A DNA stretch of 35,074 nt from a virus. The DNA lies in IMG/VR virus record IMGVR_UViG_3300022752_000208, positions 1 through 35,074 of that record; one strand, 5' to 3'. Shown here one piece after another: positions 20,992 through 29,280 of the stretch (positions within the stretch are counted from its first letter, which is position 1; each line of letters begins with the position of its first letter). The position numbers and the translations under genes were made by a program. The notes below the pieces were generated by a model that worked only from the letters and a program-made list of their open reading frames with translations, was not told where the DNA came from and did no database searches.

Positions 20992-21172
20992 TGTATTCTC
21001 TCCCGTCGATAGGTGTAGGAGCTGTTGCGAGTGCATCACACAAGGCACACTGCATATCAAGCATGTATAAGGAAATCTCCCCATCCTCAAACATAGCCTT
21101 TACATTCCACAAAGTCGAACCGCAAACGCACACATGCAACGGAGCGTCTTTGTCTCTAAGATCTAAACTCAT
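20984..21172 (-). CDS. Zinc-ribbon mini-protein (62 aa)
   Basis: The ATG at 21172 overlaps the WhiB stop (ATGA). Two metal-binding knuckles, CxC (C15/C17 in HVCVCGS) and CxxC (C42/C45 in QCALC), are 25 residues apart with a beta strand between (GEISLYML), as in a zinc ribbon. It is wedged between the WhiB gene and a 71-aa gene, and its tail overlaps the latter by eight bases. Its function is unknown. Confidence 0.65.
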   Translation of the reverse strand: MSLDLRDKDAPLHVCVCGSTLWNVKAMFEDGEISLYMLDMQCALCDALATAPTPIDGREYNG

Positions 21173-21423
21173 ATTAATGCCCTCTTTCGTCGTCGCATAT
21201 TTCTACGTTCATTTGGAGTCGTAGCTCCCCAGATACCCTCAAGGCTTGAATCCTTGATTGCATACACCAAGCACGCTGAGGTTAAAGGACAGCTTTGACA
21301 AATAGCCTTTGCTTGTAGCACGGCTGCTTTGTCATCATAGTCTTCTGGAAAGAACATCTCAGGATCTACAGACGTACAAGCTTGAGTTCCATCAAATGGT
21401 ACTGATTCCAAATAGAGATCCAT
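21169..21423 (-). CDS. WhiB-like transcription factor, canonical (84 aa)
   Basis: I took the ATG at 21423; the longer frame upstream only reads through the helicase gene. Features: CTSVDPEMFFP (C16), ICQSCPLTSAC (C42, C45, C51; normal CxxCx5C) and GIWGATTPNERRNMRRRKR, with the turn followed by a basic DNA-binding tail. This is a standard-length WhiB that binds a 4Fe-4S cluster and a host sigma factor. Its gene overlaps the DnaB helicase by about 30 bases and leads the primase segment, so it may time replication genes. Confidence 0.88.
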   Translation of the reverse strand: MDLYLESVPFDGTQACTSVDPEMFFPEDYDDKAAVLQAKAICQSCPLTSACLVYAIKDSSLEGIWGATTPNERRNMRRRKRALI

Positions 21424-22633
21424 ACTCCTCGAACTTCCCTTCTTCCCAGTCCCATAGCAGATCACTTGTAGCCGGTCCGCAGTTACGGCTTGCAACGATA
21501 CGTAGTTCACGAGATGTGTCATCTTCCTCATCTTGCTTTTGCAAACCGAGGATTACATCAGAGTCTTGATAAAAAGATGATGAGTAACCAATAGCATCTG
21601 CTGATACCTGGCGCTTCTTCATCTTCCACAATAGAACCTGAGTAGAGATAACAATAGGAAGTTTCTTAGCCATAGCTAAGTGCTTTAGGTTACGAGTGAT
21701 GTTAGTAAGTGCTTGAGGACTATTGGATTCCCCAGTTACCTCATCAGTCATGAGATAGACACCATCTACAAATACGATGTCAGGACGAATCTTGTCGATC
21801 TTTGCAGCAAGACCTGTAACAGTCATTGCAGATACAGAATCGGTTAGATAGAACTTGTGCATCGTTTCCATTGCTTTCAACTCAGCCATGTAACGATCTT
21901 CTTCAGCTTTAGTCAGGGCCCCGCGAATGAGCCGAGAGTGAGCAATGCGAGCACGCATAGAATCGTGTCGCTGCTGCTGCTCTAAGTTGGTCATCTCAAA
22001 AGATTGGAACATTGGAACAAAGCCGTCTCTATGTACGTTGACTGCCATCTGCATTGCAAGGACTGATTTACCTGTCTTAGGTGGAGCAATAATGGTTACA
22101 AGTTGTCCTGGCTGTAAACCGGCAGTTGCCTCATCAATAGTTTTAAATCCTGTTGCAAAACCTAATAGACCATTTGGTCGTGTCTTAATATTTGTGTAAT
22201 CATCAAAGCGTTTAGTGGCATTATCGGTTAAATCAATATCCCCCGATTCACGAACGCCCTCGTCAATTAGTCTTGCTACACCTTGACTAAGAACAGCAAT
22301 AGCGCCGTTATGATCACCACTAGCAATAGCTTCGGAAGCATCCTGAACAACTGTGATTGCGTGCTGACGTTTGCGGTATTCAACTAACTGATCTAAAAGA
22401 TACTCAAGAGTGTCATCAACAGCTAACAAACGATAAGTTGGAAAGTTATCTAGAACAGTAACTGCAGTGGGAACTTCTTGATACTTAGTCCAATGTTGAC
22501 GTAAGAATCTCCATACTTGACGATTTTCATCAACAAAAAACCAGTCGTCAGTAACTCCTGCTTCAAGTAACGGAGATATATCTCGGGTTCGAACAGCTCG
22601 AGATAATAATCTGACCTCGTTGTCTGCTGCCAC
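21392..22633 (-). CDS. dnaB-like: Replicative DnaB-like helicase
   Basis: 413 residues from a GTG (22633) with GGGAGG five bases upstream, overlapping the previous stop (TAGTG). The N-terminal helical domain (1-130) resembles the DnaB primase-binding domain, followed by the RecA-like motor: Walker A APPKTGKS (183-190), an SFEM strand (211-214), Walker B DIVFVDGVYLM (about 283-293) and ISTQVL near 340. DnaB-type hexamers unwind DNA 5'-3' at the fork. It sits between the DnaC-like loader and the primase, as expected of a phage replisome. Confidence 0.9.
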   Translation of the reverse strand: MAADNEVRLLSRAVRTRDISPLLEAGVTDDWFFVDENRQVWRFLRQHWTKYQEVPTAVTVLDNFPTYRLLAVDDTLEYLLDQLVEYRKRQHAITVVQDASEAIASGDHNGAIAVLSQGVARLIDEGVRESGDIDLTDNATKRFDDYTNIKTRPNGLLGFATGFKTIDEATAGLQPGQLVTIIAPPKTGKSVLAMQMAVNVHRDGFVPMFQSFEMTNLEQQQRHDSMRARIAHSRLIRGALTKAEEDRYMAELKAMETMHKFYLTDSVSAMTVTGLAAKIDKIRPDIVFVDGVYLMTDEVTGESNSPQALTNITRNLKHLAMAKKLPIVISTQVLLWKMKKRQVSADAIGYSSSFYQDSDVILGLQKQDEEDDTSRELRIVASRNCGPATSDLLWDWEEGKFEEYGSLFGISTI

Positions 22634-23037
22634 TATAACCTCCCAGTATCAATAAACTTACTGCCGTATCTTAAACCTCTTGATGGGATATCTACAACTC
22701 CCATAAGTTCCGGCCTATATGGTAAATCTGCTACTAGATCAGATACTACCGGGTAGGCAATCGCGTAGTTAAATGGATTAGTCCCAAGATTATTTAAATC
22801 TTCTAAAACCTCGTCCATCTCTTTTTGTGAGTACCCAAACCCAACTAATTCTAAAGTGTAACTAAACTTTTCTGCAAAACGCCAAAAGAAAGAAAGTTGC
22901 TGCCGGTTGTATACAGACTCTTCGCTGAATACTGGTATGCCCAATACCTTTTTTACGTTAGGTCTTTTATCGAGAATACAATCTAGAGTTACTGCAATTC
23001 TTAAAGGAATCTCGTTAGATATGTCGCCCCCACGCAT
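22633..23037 (-). CDS. Hypothetical protein (134 aa)
   Basis: A 134-residue protein beginning MRGGDISNEIPLRIAVTLDCIL, with a Rossmann-like beta-alpha alternation, an aromatic helix (RQQLSFFWRFAEKFSYTLEL) and an end containing VVDIPSRGLRYGSKFIDTG. The first strand followed by Asp recalls HAD-type folds, but the DxDxT motif is incomplete, so I do not assign it. It lies between the SWIM protein and the helicase. Its ribosome site is weak. Confidence 0.6.
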   Translation of the reverse strand: MRGGDISNEIPLRIAVTLDCILDKRPNVKKVLGIPVFSEESVYNRQQLSFFWRFAEKFSYTLELVGFGYSQKEMDEVLEDLNNLGTNPFNYAIAYPVVSDLVADLPYRPELMGVVDIPSRGLRYGSKFIDTGRL

Positions 23038-23039
23038 AT

Positions 23040-23336
23040 TTACAGCACTTCAATTTTGCCGTAAGTAATCAGTAGGTCTCTAAAAGCTTTAGGATCTCTC
23101 TGTGCGACAGCAGCATCGAGTTTAGATGCTTTGCTAGAGATAGCTGTTGGATAGACTCCGTCGTTCTCATCCATACGGGTTTTTACAAAACGGGTATGTT
23201 TGCAAGAATTTCTAAAGCCAAACCCATCACAGTTACAACGTAACCTTAAAGAAGACATGTTGATCTCTACTTCGTGAACTCCTGTGTCTGAAAGAAACAA
23301 TTGCATTGCTTTCCAGTAAGTCATTGCTGTCCTCAT
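23040..23336 (-). CDS. SWIM zinc-finger protein (98 aa)
   Basis: The ATG at 23336 overlaps the DnaC-like stop (ATGA). Residues 34-47 give C34-x-C36-x8-C45-x-H47 (RCNCDGFGFRNSCKHTRF), the CxCx(n)CxH pattern of the SWIM domain, which binds DNA or protein and is found in recombination mediators and SWI2/SNF2-related complexes. The C-terminus is basic and helical. It is encoded between the helicase loader and the helicase, so a role in replication or recombination is likely. Confidence 0.75.
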   Translation of the reverse strand: MRTAMTYWKAMQLFLSDTGVHEVEINMSSLRLRCNCDGFGFRNSCKHTRFVKTRMDENDGVYPTAISSKASKLDAAVAQRDPKAFRDLLITYGKIEVL

Positions 23337-24007
23337 CTACGTCGATCCCCTTTCGCTATTATGTCAATTGGAATGAAAGCTTCGTATGCAAAACTACCCA
23401 TAGCTTCGCCATACACCGTGCTCCAACTTTTTAGTGGAACATTAGTTGTAACGATAGTTGGAAAACCAGCATTAAACCTAGAGCGTAGTAAAGCATCAAA
23501 TGTATTTTCCGCCCAACCGGTGGCTGTGCGGTGTTCTTTGCCCAAATCGTCTAGAACAAATGTTCGAACGTTATGTTCTCTGGAACCCTCTCCGTAAATC
23601 CCATTGATCATAGTTTCGATACTGTCATCAAACTCAGACCACTGAGCCTTCTGAATCCTAAGAAGCTTTGGATAGTCCATAAACAGGGCTGGGCGCTTTG
23701 GGTTCAAATCTGGCATGCCCCAGGCCTCCCTAGACATACCCCTAATAAGCTCCTGAAGGGCCGTAGAGGCGAGAGTAGTCTTCCCGTGACCTGGTTCACC
23801 TACCAGGAGCAATCCACGACCGCAATTGGGGTTTCCGGCTGCTTGGATAATCTTCCCAGCCTTAACCATCTCAACCCACATCTTGACCTTTTCCAGGGAA
23901 TCAGATGGCTCGATATCTGAGAACTCCCACCCAACAGTTTTCATTGGGAGGTTTGCTCCGTTGATTTGTGCCCGGAGTGTTCCGGGCAATTCTGAAATGT
24001 TATACAT
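23333..24007 (-). CDS. dnaC-like: DnaC/IstB-like AAA+ helicase loader
   Basis: I chose the ATG at 24007 (224 aa), which overlaps the upstream stop (TGATG) four bases after GGAGG; a GTG one codon earlier is possible. Walker A GEPGHGKT (70-77), Walker B FVLDDLG (150-156) and a sensor-like IVTTNVPL strand define a small AAA+ ATPase of the DnaC/IstB group. Such proteins open DnaB rings and place them on the origin. It follows the winged-helix protein and precedes the helicase segment. Confidence 0.88.
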   Translation of the reverse strand: MYNISELPGTLRAQINGANLPMKTVGWEFSDIEPSDSLEKVKMWVEMVKAGKIIQAAGNPNCGRGLLLVGEPGHGKTTLASTALQELIRGMSREAWGMPDLNPKRPALFMDYPKLLRIQKAQWSEFDDSIETMINGIYGEGSREHNVRTFVLDDLGKEHRTATGWAENTFDALLRSRFNAGFPTIVTTNVPLKSWSTVYGEAMGSFAYEAFIPIDIIAKGDRRR

Positions 24008-24906
24008 CACCCCTCCAACATCTTAAGTAACTTCTCTTGATGAGCCAACGTATCCTCGTCCAACTGAGTGGATTCTGCAACTCGACTAACAATTCCGTGA
24101 ACTGTTCCGTAGTATTTCATAAACCGCTGGTATACCGGCAAACCTACACCAATATCGTTCAACATTCTAGGGTCATCAAAAAACATACGCATACCCTTAA
24201 GAATAGATATACGGGCAACTCCTTGCCCAACCAATCTGTTAATCCAGGTAATCAAATGTTTTCCGTTTACTTGATTTGGAGCACCGGAATGGATCTTCAT
24301 GTACATGTCGTAAAACTCAGCAACTAGCTCACCAGTTGTCCAGTCTTCTTCTGGAACATTAATCCTGTCCCTAGACTCTTTCTCAACTTTAGTTTTCTTT
24401 GGTCGGGCACCCCCAACTTTTAGGGCGCTAACCTTTCCGATAGATCCTGAGTCATCTTCGGTATCTAGAACAACTTTGCGTTTTGGCTTTTCCGGGGTTG
24501 TGTTATCTCCGAGTCCTGGCCATCCCATTGCAACTTCTCCTTTTCCTTTTTGGGGCGCAGCCCCTATAGATACAGTTACGTTAGTAACTGTATCTATATC
24601 TTTACTACTAGTAGATAGATCACTAGTACTAGTTACTGTATCACTACCTATGTATAGAACGCCTGAAAATCCGTCGTCGGTGAATTTCAGTGTTGTACGC
24701 CATTGACCAGAGTTATCTTGGTGTCGGACAGCTTTAATGTACCTATGGAACTTAAGTTCTGACATAGCGTTTCTAATTGCATCGCGCCCTTCTGGAACAG
24801 ATGCAGACATTTCTTCCGCAGATAAAACGCGGCCTACTTCAACATAGTATGCAAAAAGACCCCTAGCACGAAGTGATAGGTTTGGGTCTGAATATGGTGA
24901 CTTCAT
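24007..24906 (-). CDS. Winged-helix replication initiator-like protein
   Basis: 299 residues. The N-terminal region (about 8-80) is a winged helix: LSLRARGLFAYYVEVGRVLSAEEMSAS, recognition-type helix REAIRN-like (GRDAIRNAMSELKFHRYIKAV) and a wing (QWRTTLKF). A long polar linker (90-190, Ser/Thr/Lys-rich) follows, then a C-terminal helical domain (GELVAEFYDMYMKIHSG...) resembling the DnaD or replication-initiator type. Placed directly upstream of a DnaC-like loader, it probably binds the phage origin or recruits the loader. Its ribosome site can be closed in a hairpin (24912-24926). Confidence 0.7.
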   Translation of the reverse strand: MKSPYSDPNLSLRARGLFAYYVEVGRVLSAEEMSASVPEGRDAIRNAMSELKFHRYIKAVRHQDNSGQWRTTLKFTDDGFSGVLYIGSDTVTSTSDLSTSSKDIDTVTNVTVSIGAAPQKGKGEVAMGWPGLGDNTTPEKPKRKVVLDTEDDSGSIGKVSALKVGGARPKKTKVEKESRDRINVPEEDWTTGELVAEFYDMYMKIHSGAPNQVNGKHLITWINRLVGQGVARISILKGMRMFFDDPRMLNDIGVGLPVYQRFMKYYGTVHGIVSRVAESTQLDEDTLAHQEKLLKMLEG

Positions 24907-24911
24907 AGTCT

Positions 24912-24926
24912 CCTCCTTCTTGGAGG
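24912..24926 (-). promoter_or_regulatory. Hairpin that pairs the ribosome site of the replication initiator gene
   Basis: In the transcript CCTCC-AAGAA-GGAGG forms a 5-bp stem whose 3' arm is the GGAGG ribosome site, five bases before the ATG at 24906. Pairing would block ribosome binding; opening would allow it. The stem is short, so the effect may be modest or temperature dependent. Confidence 0.5.
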
Positions 24927-24933
24927 ACAGACT

Positions 24934-25209
24934 CTATAGTGGAGGAACCCTTCTTGGCAAACCGCGAACAACTCGCTCTGGGGTTCCGGTCACAAGATTC
25001 TCAATAATTACCGATGAGGTTAGTCCTAGAAAAGCGGCAGCTAGTACATAAAAGATCTGGTCCCAGCCCATTGGCCTAAGAACTAAACAAGCTACTGTGC
25101 TCATAGATATGGCAAGTAAGCCTCTCCACTTTCCTAAGGATATTAATAGTTCTTCTATGGCCGTTAATACGCAGGCTACAGCCCAAGCTGCTACTAATAG
25201 TTCAGTCAT
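24934..25209 (-). CDS. Small multi-span membrane protein (91 aa)
   Basis: Residues 3-24 (ELLVAAWAVACVLTAIEELLIS), 30-46 (LLAISMSTVACLVLRPM) and 51-72 (IFYVLAAAFLGLTSSVIIENLV) are hydrophobic, and the tail is basic (RVVRGLPRRVPPL). Three short spans with a positive end resemble class I holins or phage membrane effectors. AAGGAG lies 13 bases before the ATG with a small palindrome (GTAGGAACCTAC, 25212-25223) between them, so a folded leader may bring the ribosome site close. It sits between the tail genes and the replication block; the position gives no firm role. Confidence 0.65.
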   Translation of the reverse strand: MTELLVAAWAVACVLTAIEELLISLGKWRGLLAISMSTVACLVLRPMGWDQIFYVLAAAFLGLTSSVIIENLVTGTPERVVRGLPRRVPPL

Positions 25210-25219
25210 GGGTAGGAAC

Positions 25220-28200
25220 CTACTCCTTAAAGATTACCTTGTCAAGGTGGAAGGTACGTCCCACACCCGTAGATGTTGGGTCGCAAGTTACCTCAACTTT
25301 TGCAAAAGAAACTCCAGTATTAGAGAATCTTGCAGAGCCAGTTACTTCAGTTTCCGCCAAGTTTGTAGCCGAACGGGTAAATGAGAACGTTGTATCTGTT
25401 ACAGACTCAATAGTTATGGTTCCAGATAAGGATGAGTAGTTGTTAACAGAGAGTGTTACGTCTTCCCCGACAGAAAACTTGTGAGATCCACGAGTAGTTA
25501 CTGTTACAAGGTTACTAGCCACAGATACGGCAGTTACAGCTACCGTTCTAGTGCCGGGGGCTACGATATCCATATACGCCCAACGATCATGTCTATTAAT
25601 TACCATAGAGGTAGTTTTTTCTCTTAAAAAGCCAGTGCTTTCTGCATACCACTTTAACTTCAAAGTATATGTTCCGTAAGCGTCCTCATTTTCTGGCTTT
25701 ATTGCAATTGATGTGTAATAACCAGTTACAGGATCTATATCAATTAGGTCGGTAATAATTCCAAAGCTAGTTGCCGCTGTAGAGGTTACTTTACAGAATG
25801 CTGCTCCCTGAGTTAGTAATTCATCAAAAATTGTTCCTCTAGAAATAGACCTCTTTAAGTTTGCTGAAACCCCATTCCAACCACTTAAGTTTAATTCAAA
25901 AGATGGGGATGTTAGAAGTGTTCCTGAGATCTCATTTAATCCTACGTTTGATTCGTGAGTTCTTACAGAAAATGTTGATCCAATTGGTGTTACAAGATTT
26001 AGAGAGGAAATAAGGCGTTGATACTTTTCAGTATAACGAACTCCATAAAAACTATACCCCGCGTTAACCATAGAAGCATACGTATAGGATACCGTTTCCC
26101 CAGATTGAGCTGGATTAGCAGTTGTAGTAGTTAAACTATTTGATGGATCAATAAACGGAGTGGCTACTCTTCCAAACTCTGCCTGAACTCCATCAACATG
26201 AAATACCTTTGTTCCTGACCCAGCTTCGCTTAAAGAAATTGTTATGTCAAAGCTAGTCTCTCCTACGTTTGCAATTCTGTTTACGTGAATGCGAGTCCAA
26301 GAAGAGGAGTTTGCTGAAGAAACTCTAAAAGAGTTTACTGCCTGACCGTTTGTTCCTATAGAGTATAGGCCGGCAACATTTTTAACGTAAGCAGAAATAA
26401 CTACGTCTTCTCCGCCAATACATGCACCTCTTGGGTAATAAACTGTTGTGGTAATAGATCCCCCACCAGTTGCAGATACGTTTCCTCTTTTTGTACCAAA
26501 TAATGGGTTGGAGGTAGAGACCGTAAAGGTAGTTCCAGATGCTGCGGTCCACTTACTTGTATCAGCAAATGCAGAGTTAGTGACCATATTAAGCTGGTTT
26601 CTGCTATCCCAAGTGCAGTCACTTGTAGGAAAAAAGCGTTGAAGATTTGGATTTGTTGGTACTGGTCCCCCATCTCCCTGGAAATAATCTGATATCTCAG
26701 GAAGCTCTACCATCATTACAGAGTCTACGTAAAATACGTCCCCCTCTTGTGCATCAGGGAAGTAAACAGAGGATTTAACTAAAGGATCGCTAAAGTCCTC
26801 TCCATTTACTGGGGACACTCCGTAAGCAGTAATTCTGGTAGCAGTTGCTGACAGCGTTGTAGTAGAACTATCCACATAGTATGGGGTTGTAGGGTAGTAC
26901 TTTCCATCATTGTCTGAAAGAATCTGAACCTGTTCTTCGTAAGACTGTTTAGACGAATACTCTAGTCTAACCACGGCGGTTCTTCCCACAGGCCCACTTA
27001 CATAAAATCCTACGGTATACGGAGTTCCTGGGTTAACTGTTTGCCAATCAGAAATTAAAGCTGCTTTAGCTGTAGACAAAGCAGTAATTTTAGCTACAGC
27101 TGTTCCAAAGATTTTTGCAGTAGACGGAGGATTAAAATCCTGAACTACTTCGGCGTTATACCCCTGCCACCAGCTAGTTCCTGAATCAAAACTTGGATTA
27201 AGAATAAAATTTTCTTGATCGGCTTCAATATTAACTTTAATTAATCTTGCGTCTTCGTACTCATAACTTGGTAGTTTACCTGCGTTAGTTATGCCTAAAT
27301 TATCTGCTTCTCTAAAATCAAACATATCAAATATAACTTTAGTTGAGCTTGAGTTTGCAGTAAGAGATATGGATATTTGTACATATTTTGAATTTATAGG
27401 GGCAAGCAATCCGTCGCTAATTCCCTCAGACGCAGATCTAATTTCTTGCCAAGAAGTAGTAGTTGTTACAGCTGTTCCTGCAGAACTTGTAGATAATGTG
27501 GATCCAGATTTATCTAGCCACTTTAAAGATATAGAAACGTTAGCAGAATCAGTTAAATGTCTAACCCATCCTTTAAATATGTATCTTTTACCTACTATAA
27601 CTGGAATTGTGGTGCTTGTTCCTGAGCCTAAATTTAAAGTTTTTGTTGCAGTATTTGATACTGTTACTACTCCGCATCCAACTTGACGAAGTGGCCACGC
27701 TGTACGAGATAGCGGTACTGTTGGTGGTACAAGAGAAGTACCTAAATCAGCTAAAGTTGTAGCATATTTTTGATGAACAATGGTTGCTCCGGTACTTGAA
27801 AAAGACCAATGACCTATGCTTTCTTCAAAAGAAGCATCATTATAGTCAAGAATAAGGTTTCTACCTTGCTGTACAGTAGCTCCCCAGTGAGTTAACGCTG
27901 TTGCGTATGTAGTAATAGCTGCTGAAGTTCCTTTAACAGCATTGATAAAGTTACCGTTTTTGTATAAAGACCTGTGGTAGGTATCCCCCAAAGAAGGTTC
28001 ATAAATAAATCCTAGATCTGTTACTTTATTTTTTAATAAAATTGATGGAATATTTCTAGCATCAGCATAGTCTTGAAGAAGAGACGCTTGTACCCTAAGC
28101 TTGTCGTACTCAAAACTATAAGCATCAATAATTTTACTTAAAGCAGTTTCTTCTGCTTCACCAATTGCGTCACCTATGCCGCTTGTTTCATTTAACCAAG

Positions 28201-28666
28201 CCGCTGGTAGCCAACGTTTAAAGTATTCGGGTGTTTGTGTAGAAGCAACGGTGTTTACTACAGTACTTCCGCAGTTTATCCAACGACTATTTGCATAGCT
28301 ATTTATATTTCCAGATCCGTCAACTGACGCAGTAAATACCCAAATAGTGTATGTAACTTCATGGTTTTCTGTAAGAGTTGACTCATCGTCTACATACGTA
28401 AGTCTAAATTCTGAAGGTAACGCTCCGTAATCTAATACGTCTCCAACGTATGGATTATCTGGGACACCGACATAACTTCTAACAAGACGCCAAGCTATAG
28501 GTACATATGGGGCATCATCTGGATCACTAATGATAGATTTCCAGGTTAGAGAAACAGTTTGGTAGTCGTATGACCAACCAAAAATACCAGAAGAATAGTA
28601 AAGGCGATTAGCATCTACTTCTCCGTACTTTGGTAGTCCATACGTACCAAAACCATATTTAGCCAT
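25220..28666 (-). CDS. Tail protein I-like protein fused to lectin-like modules (1148 aa)
   Basis: Domains in order: a beta-rich N-terminus (about 1-140, FN3-like); a P2 gpI-type tail protein domain (about 145-265, YDKLRVQASLLQDYADARN...LGDTYHRSLYKNG); then at least four jelly-roll, carbohydrate-binding-like modules, each opening with an N/S-P/A-S-F-x-x-W type line (starts near 270, 490, 680 and 880); and a C-terminal Ig-like strand region with SHKFSVGEDVTL. gpI joins the baseplate wedge to the fibres, and the modules probably bind host surface glycans. No chaperone or fibre-tip gene follows. It would be a receptor-binding element of the baseplate. Confidence 0.75.
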   Translation of the reverse strand: MAKYGFGTYGLPKYGEVDANRLYYSSGIFGWSYDYQTVSLTWKSIISDPDDAPYVPIAWRLVRSYVGVPDNPYVGDVLDYGALPSEFRLTYVDDESTLTENHEVTYTIWVFTASVDGSGNINSYANSRWINCGSTVVNTVASTQTPEYFKRWLPAAWLNETSGIGDAIGEAEETALSKIIDAYSFEYDKLRVQASLLQDYADARNIPSILLKNKVTDLGFIYEPSLGDTYHRSLYKNGNFINAVKGTSAAITTYATALTHWGATVQQGRNLILDYNDASFEESIGHWSFSSTGATIVHQKYATTLADLGTSLVPPTVPLSRTAWPLRQVGCGVVTVSNTATKTLNLGSGTSTTIPVIVGKRYIFKGWVRHLTDSANVSISLKWLDKSGSTLSTSSAGTAVTTTTSWQEIRSASEGISDGLLAPINSKYVQISISLTANSSSTKVIFDMFDFREADNLGITNAGKLPSYEYEDARLIKVNIEADQENFILNPSFDSGTSWWQGYNAEVVQDFNPPSTAKIFGTAVAKITALSTAKAALISDWQTVNPGTPYTVGFYVSGPVGRTAVVRLEYSSKQSYEEQVQILSDNDGKYYPTTPYYVDSSTTTLSATATRITAYGVSPVNGEDFSDPLVKSSVYFPDAQEGDVFYVDSVMMVELPEISDYFQGDGGPVPTNPNLQRFFPTSDCTWDSRNQLNMVTNSAFADTSKWTAASGTTFTVSTSNPLFGTKRGNVSATGGGSITTTVYYPRGACIGGEDVVISAYVKNVAGLYSIGTNGQAVNSFRVSSANSSSWTRIHVNRIANVGETSFDITISLSEAGSGTKVFHVDGVQAEFGRVATPFIDPSNSLTTTTANPAQSGETVSYTYASMVNAGYSFYGVRYTEKYQRLISSLNLVTPIGSTFSVRTHESNVGLNEISGTLLTSPSFELNLSGWNGVSANLKRSISRGTIFDELLTQGAAFCKVTSTAATSFGIITDLIDIDPVTGYYTSIAIKPENEDAYGTYTLKLKWYAESTGFLREKTTSMVINRHDRWAYMDIVAPGTRTVAVTAVSVASNLVTVTTRGSHKFSVGEDVTLSVNNYSSLSGTITIESVTDTTFSFTRSATNLAETEVTGSARFSNTGVSFAKVEVTCDPTSTGVGRTFHLDKVIFKE

Positions 28667-28687
28667 GTGTTATGCCCCTGTAGTTTC

Positions 28688-29209
28688 TTACATTCCTGAA
28701 AGTAAAAATGGATTAAATGGGTTTCCTTGAGCAACTTCATTTGCTGTATTTGCAGTGTTATTTAGAGTAGTGTACTCGGTGCTACCAACGTATAAAACGT
28801 TTGCTGATCCAACCTTTGGTAGTCCGTCAAAATTGACATTAAAACGCAGAGTATTTGCTGCGTTTCTAGTTTCTAATAGGTTAGCTGATCCAGCAGTGGT
28901 TTTAAGTATTACTCCGATAGTACCGGAAGCAGGGTTGATTGAATCTCCGCCCTTATTAAAATAAGGTGATCCAATTACTCCGCTTACAAGACCCGCCTCA
29001 ATATTTGCTAGTCGTGCTCCTACTGTTGACCACGATGTGGTCTGAGAAAATGTTCCTGCATAGTTAGAGCTAAGCACTAGGTTACCCAAAGTGGACTGTA
29101 CGGCACGTGTTTCATCTTGAAGAACGTTTACGTGGTCGGCAAATACGGTGTCTACTAAGTCTACTTTATTAGTAAAGGTTCTAACCGACGTCGGGTACTG
29201 TGCTGGCAT
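28688..29209 (-). CDS. Short tail-fibre-like protein (173 aa)
   Basis: It starts MPAQYPTSVRTFTNKVDLVDTVFADHVNVLQDETRAVQSTLG, a pattern common at the N-termini of tail fibres of Gram-positive phages. It is followed by Gly/Ser/Thr-rich beta repeats (ANIEAGLVSGVIG, INPASGTIGVILKTTAGSANLLE) typical of trimeric fibres. It has no chaperone domain or catalytic motif. It lies between baseplate J and the gpI-like protein, whereas in P2-type clusters J and I are adjacent. Confidence 0.7.
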   Translation of the reverse strand: MPAQYPTSVRTFTNKVDLVDTVFADHVNVLQDETRAVQSTLGNLVLSSNYAGTFSQTTSWSTVGARLANIEAGLVSGVIGSPYFNKGGDSINPASGTIGVILKTTAGSANLLETRNAANTLRFNVNFDGLPKVGSANVLYVGSTEYTTLNNTANTANEVAQGNPFNPFLLSGM

Positions 29210-29247
29210 TGTCTTACCTATCTCTCTAGTTTAGGTTATTTTCTAAC

Positions 29248-29280
29248 ACTGGCGGCTAGCTGTCATGACAAACCGCCAGT
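29248..29280 (-). promoter_or_regulatory. Inverted repeat at the end of the baseplate J gene
   Basis: ACTGGCGG (29248-29255) and CCGCCAGT (29273-29280) are perfect complements enclosing a second palindrome TGTCATGACA (29261-29270). The last codons and the stop of baseplate J lie inside the stem region. No T-tract follows, so it is a weak terminator at best; it may be a processing site or partial attenuator separating baseplate from fibre genes. Confidence 0.5.

Noticed and set aside
27291-27686. 131-aa plus-strand frame inside the tail protein gene
   Set aside because: It is fully inside a 1148-aa gene on the other strand, has no recognisable motif or ribosome site and is best read as a shadow frame.
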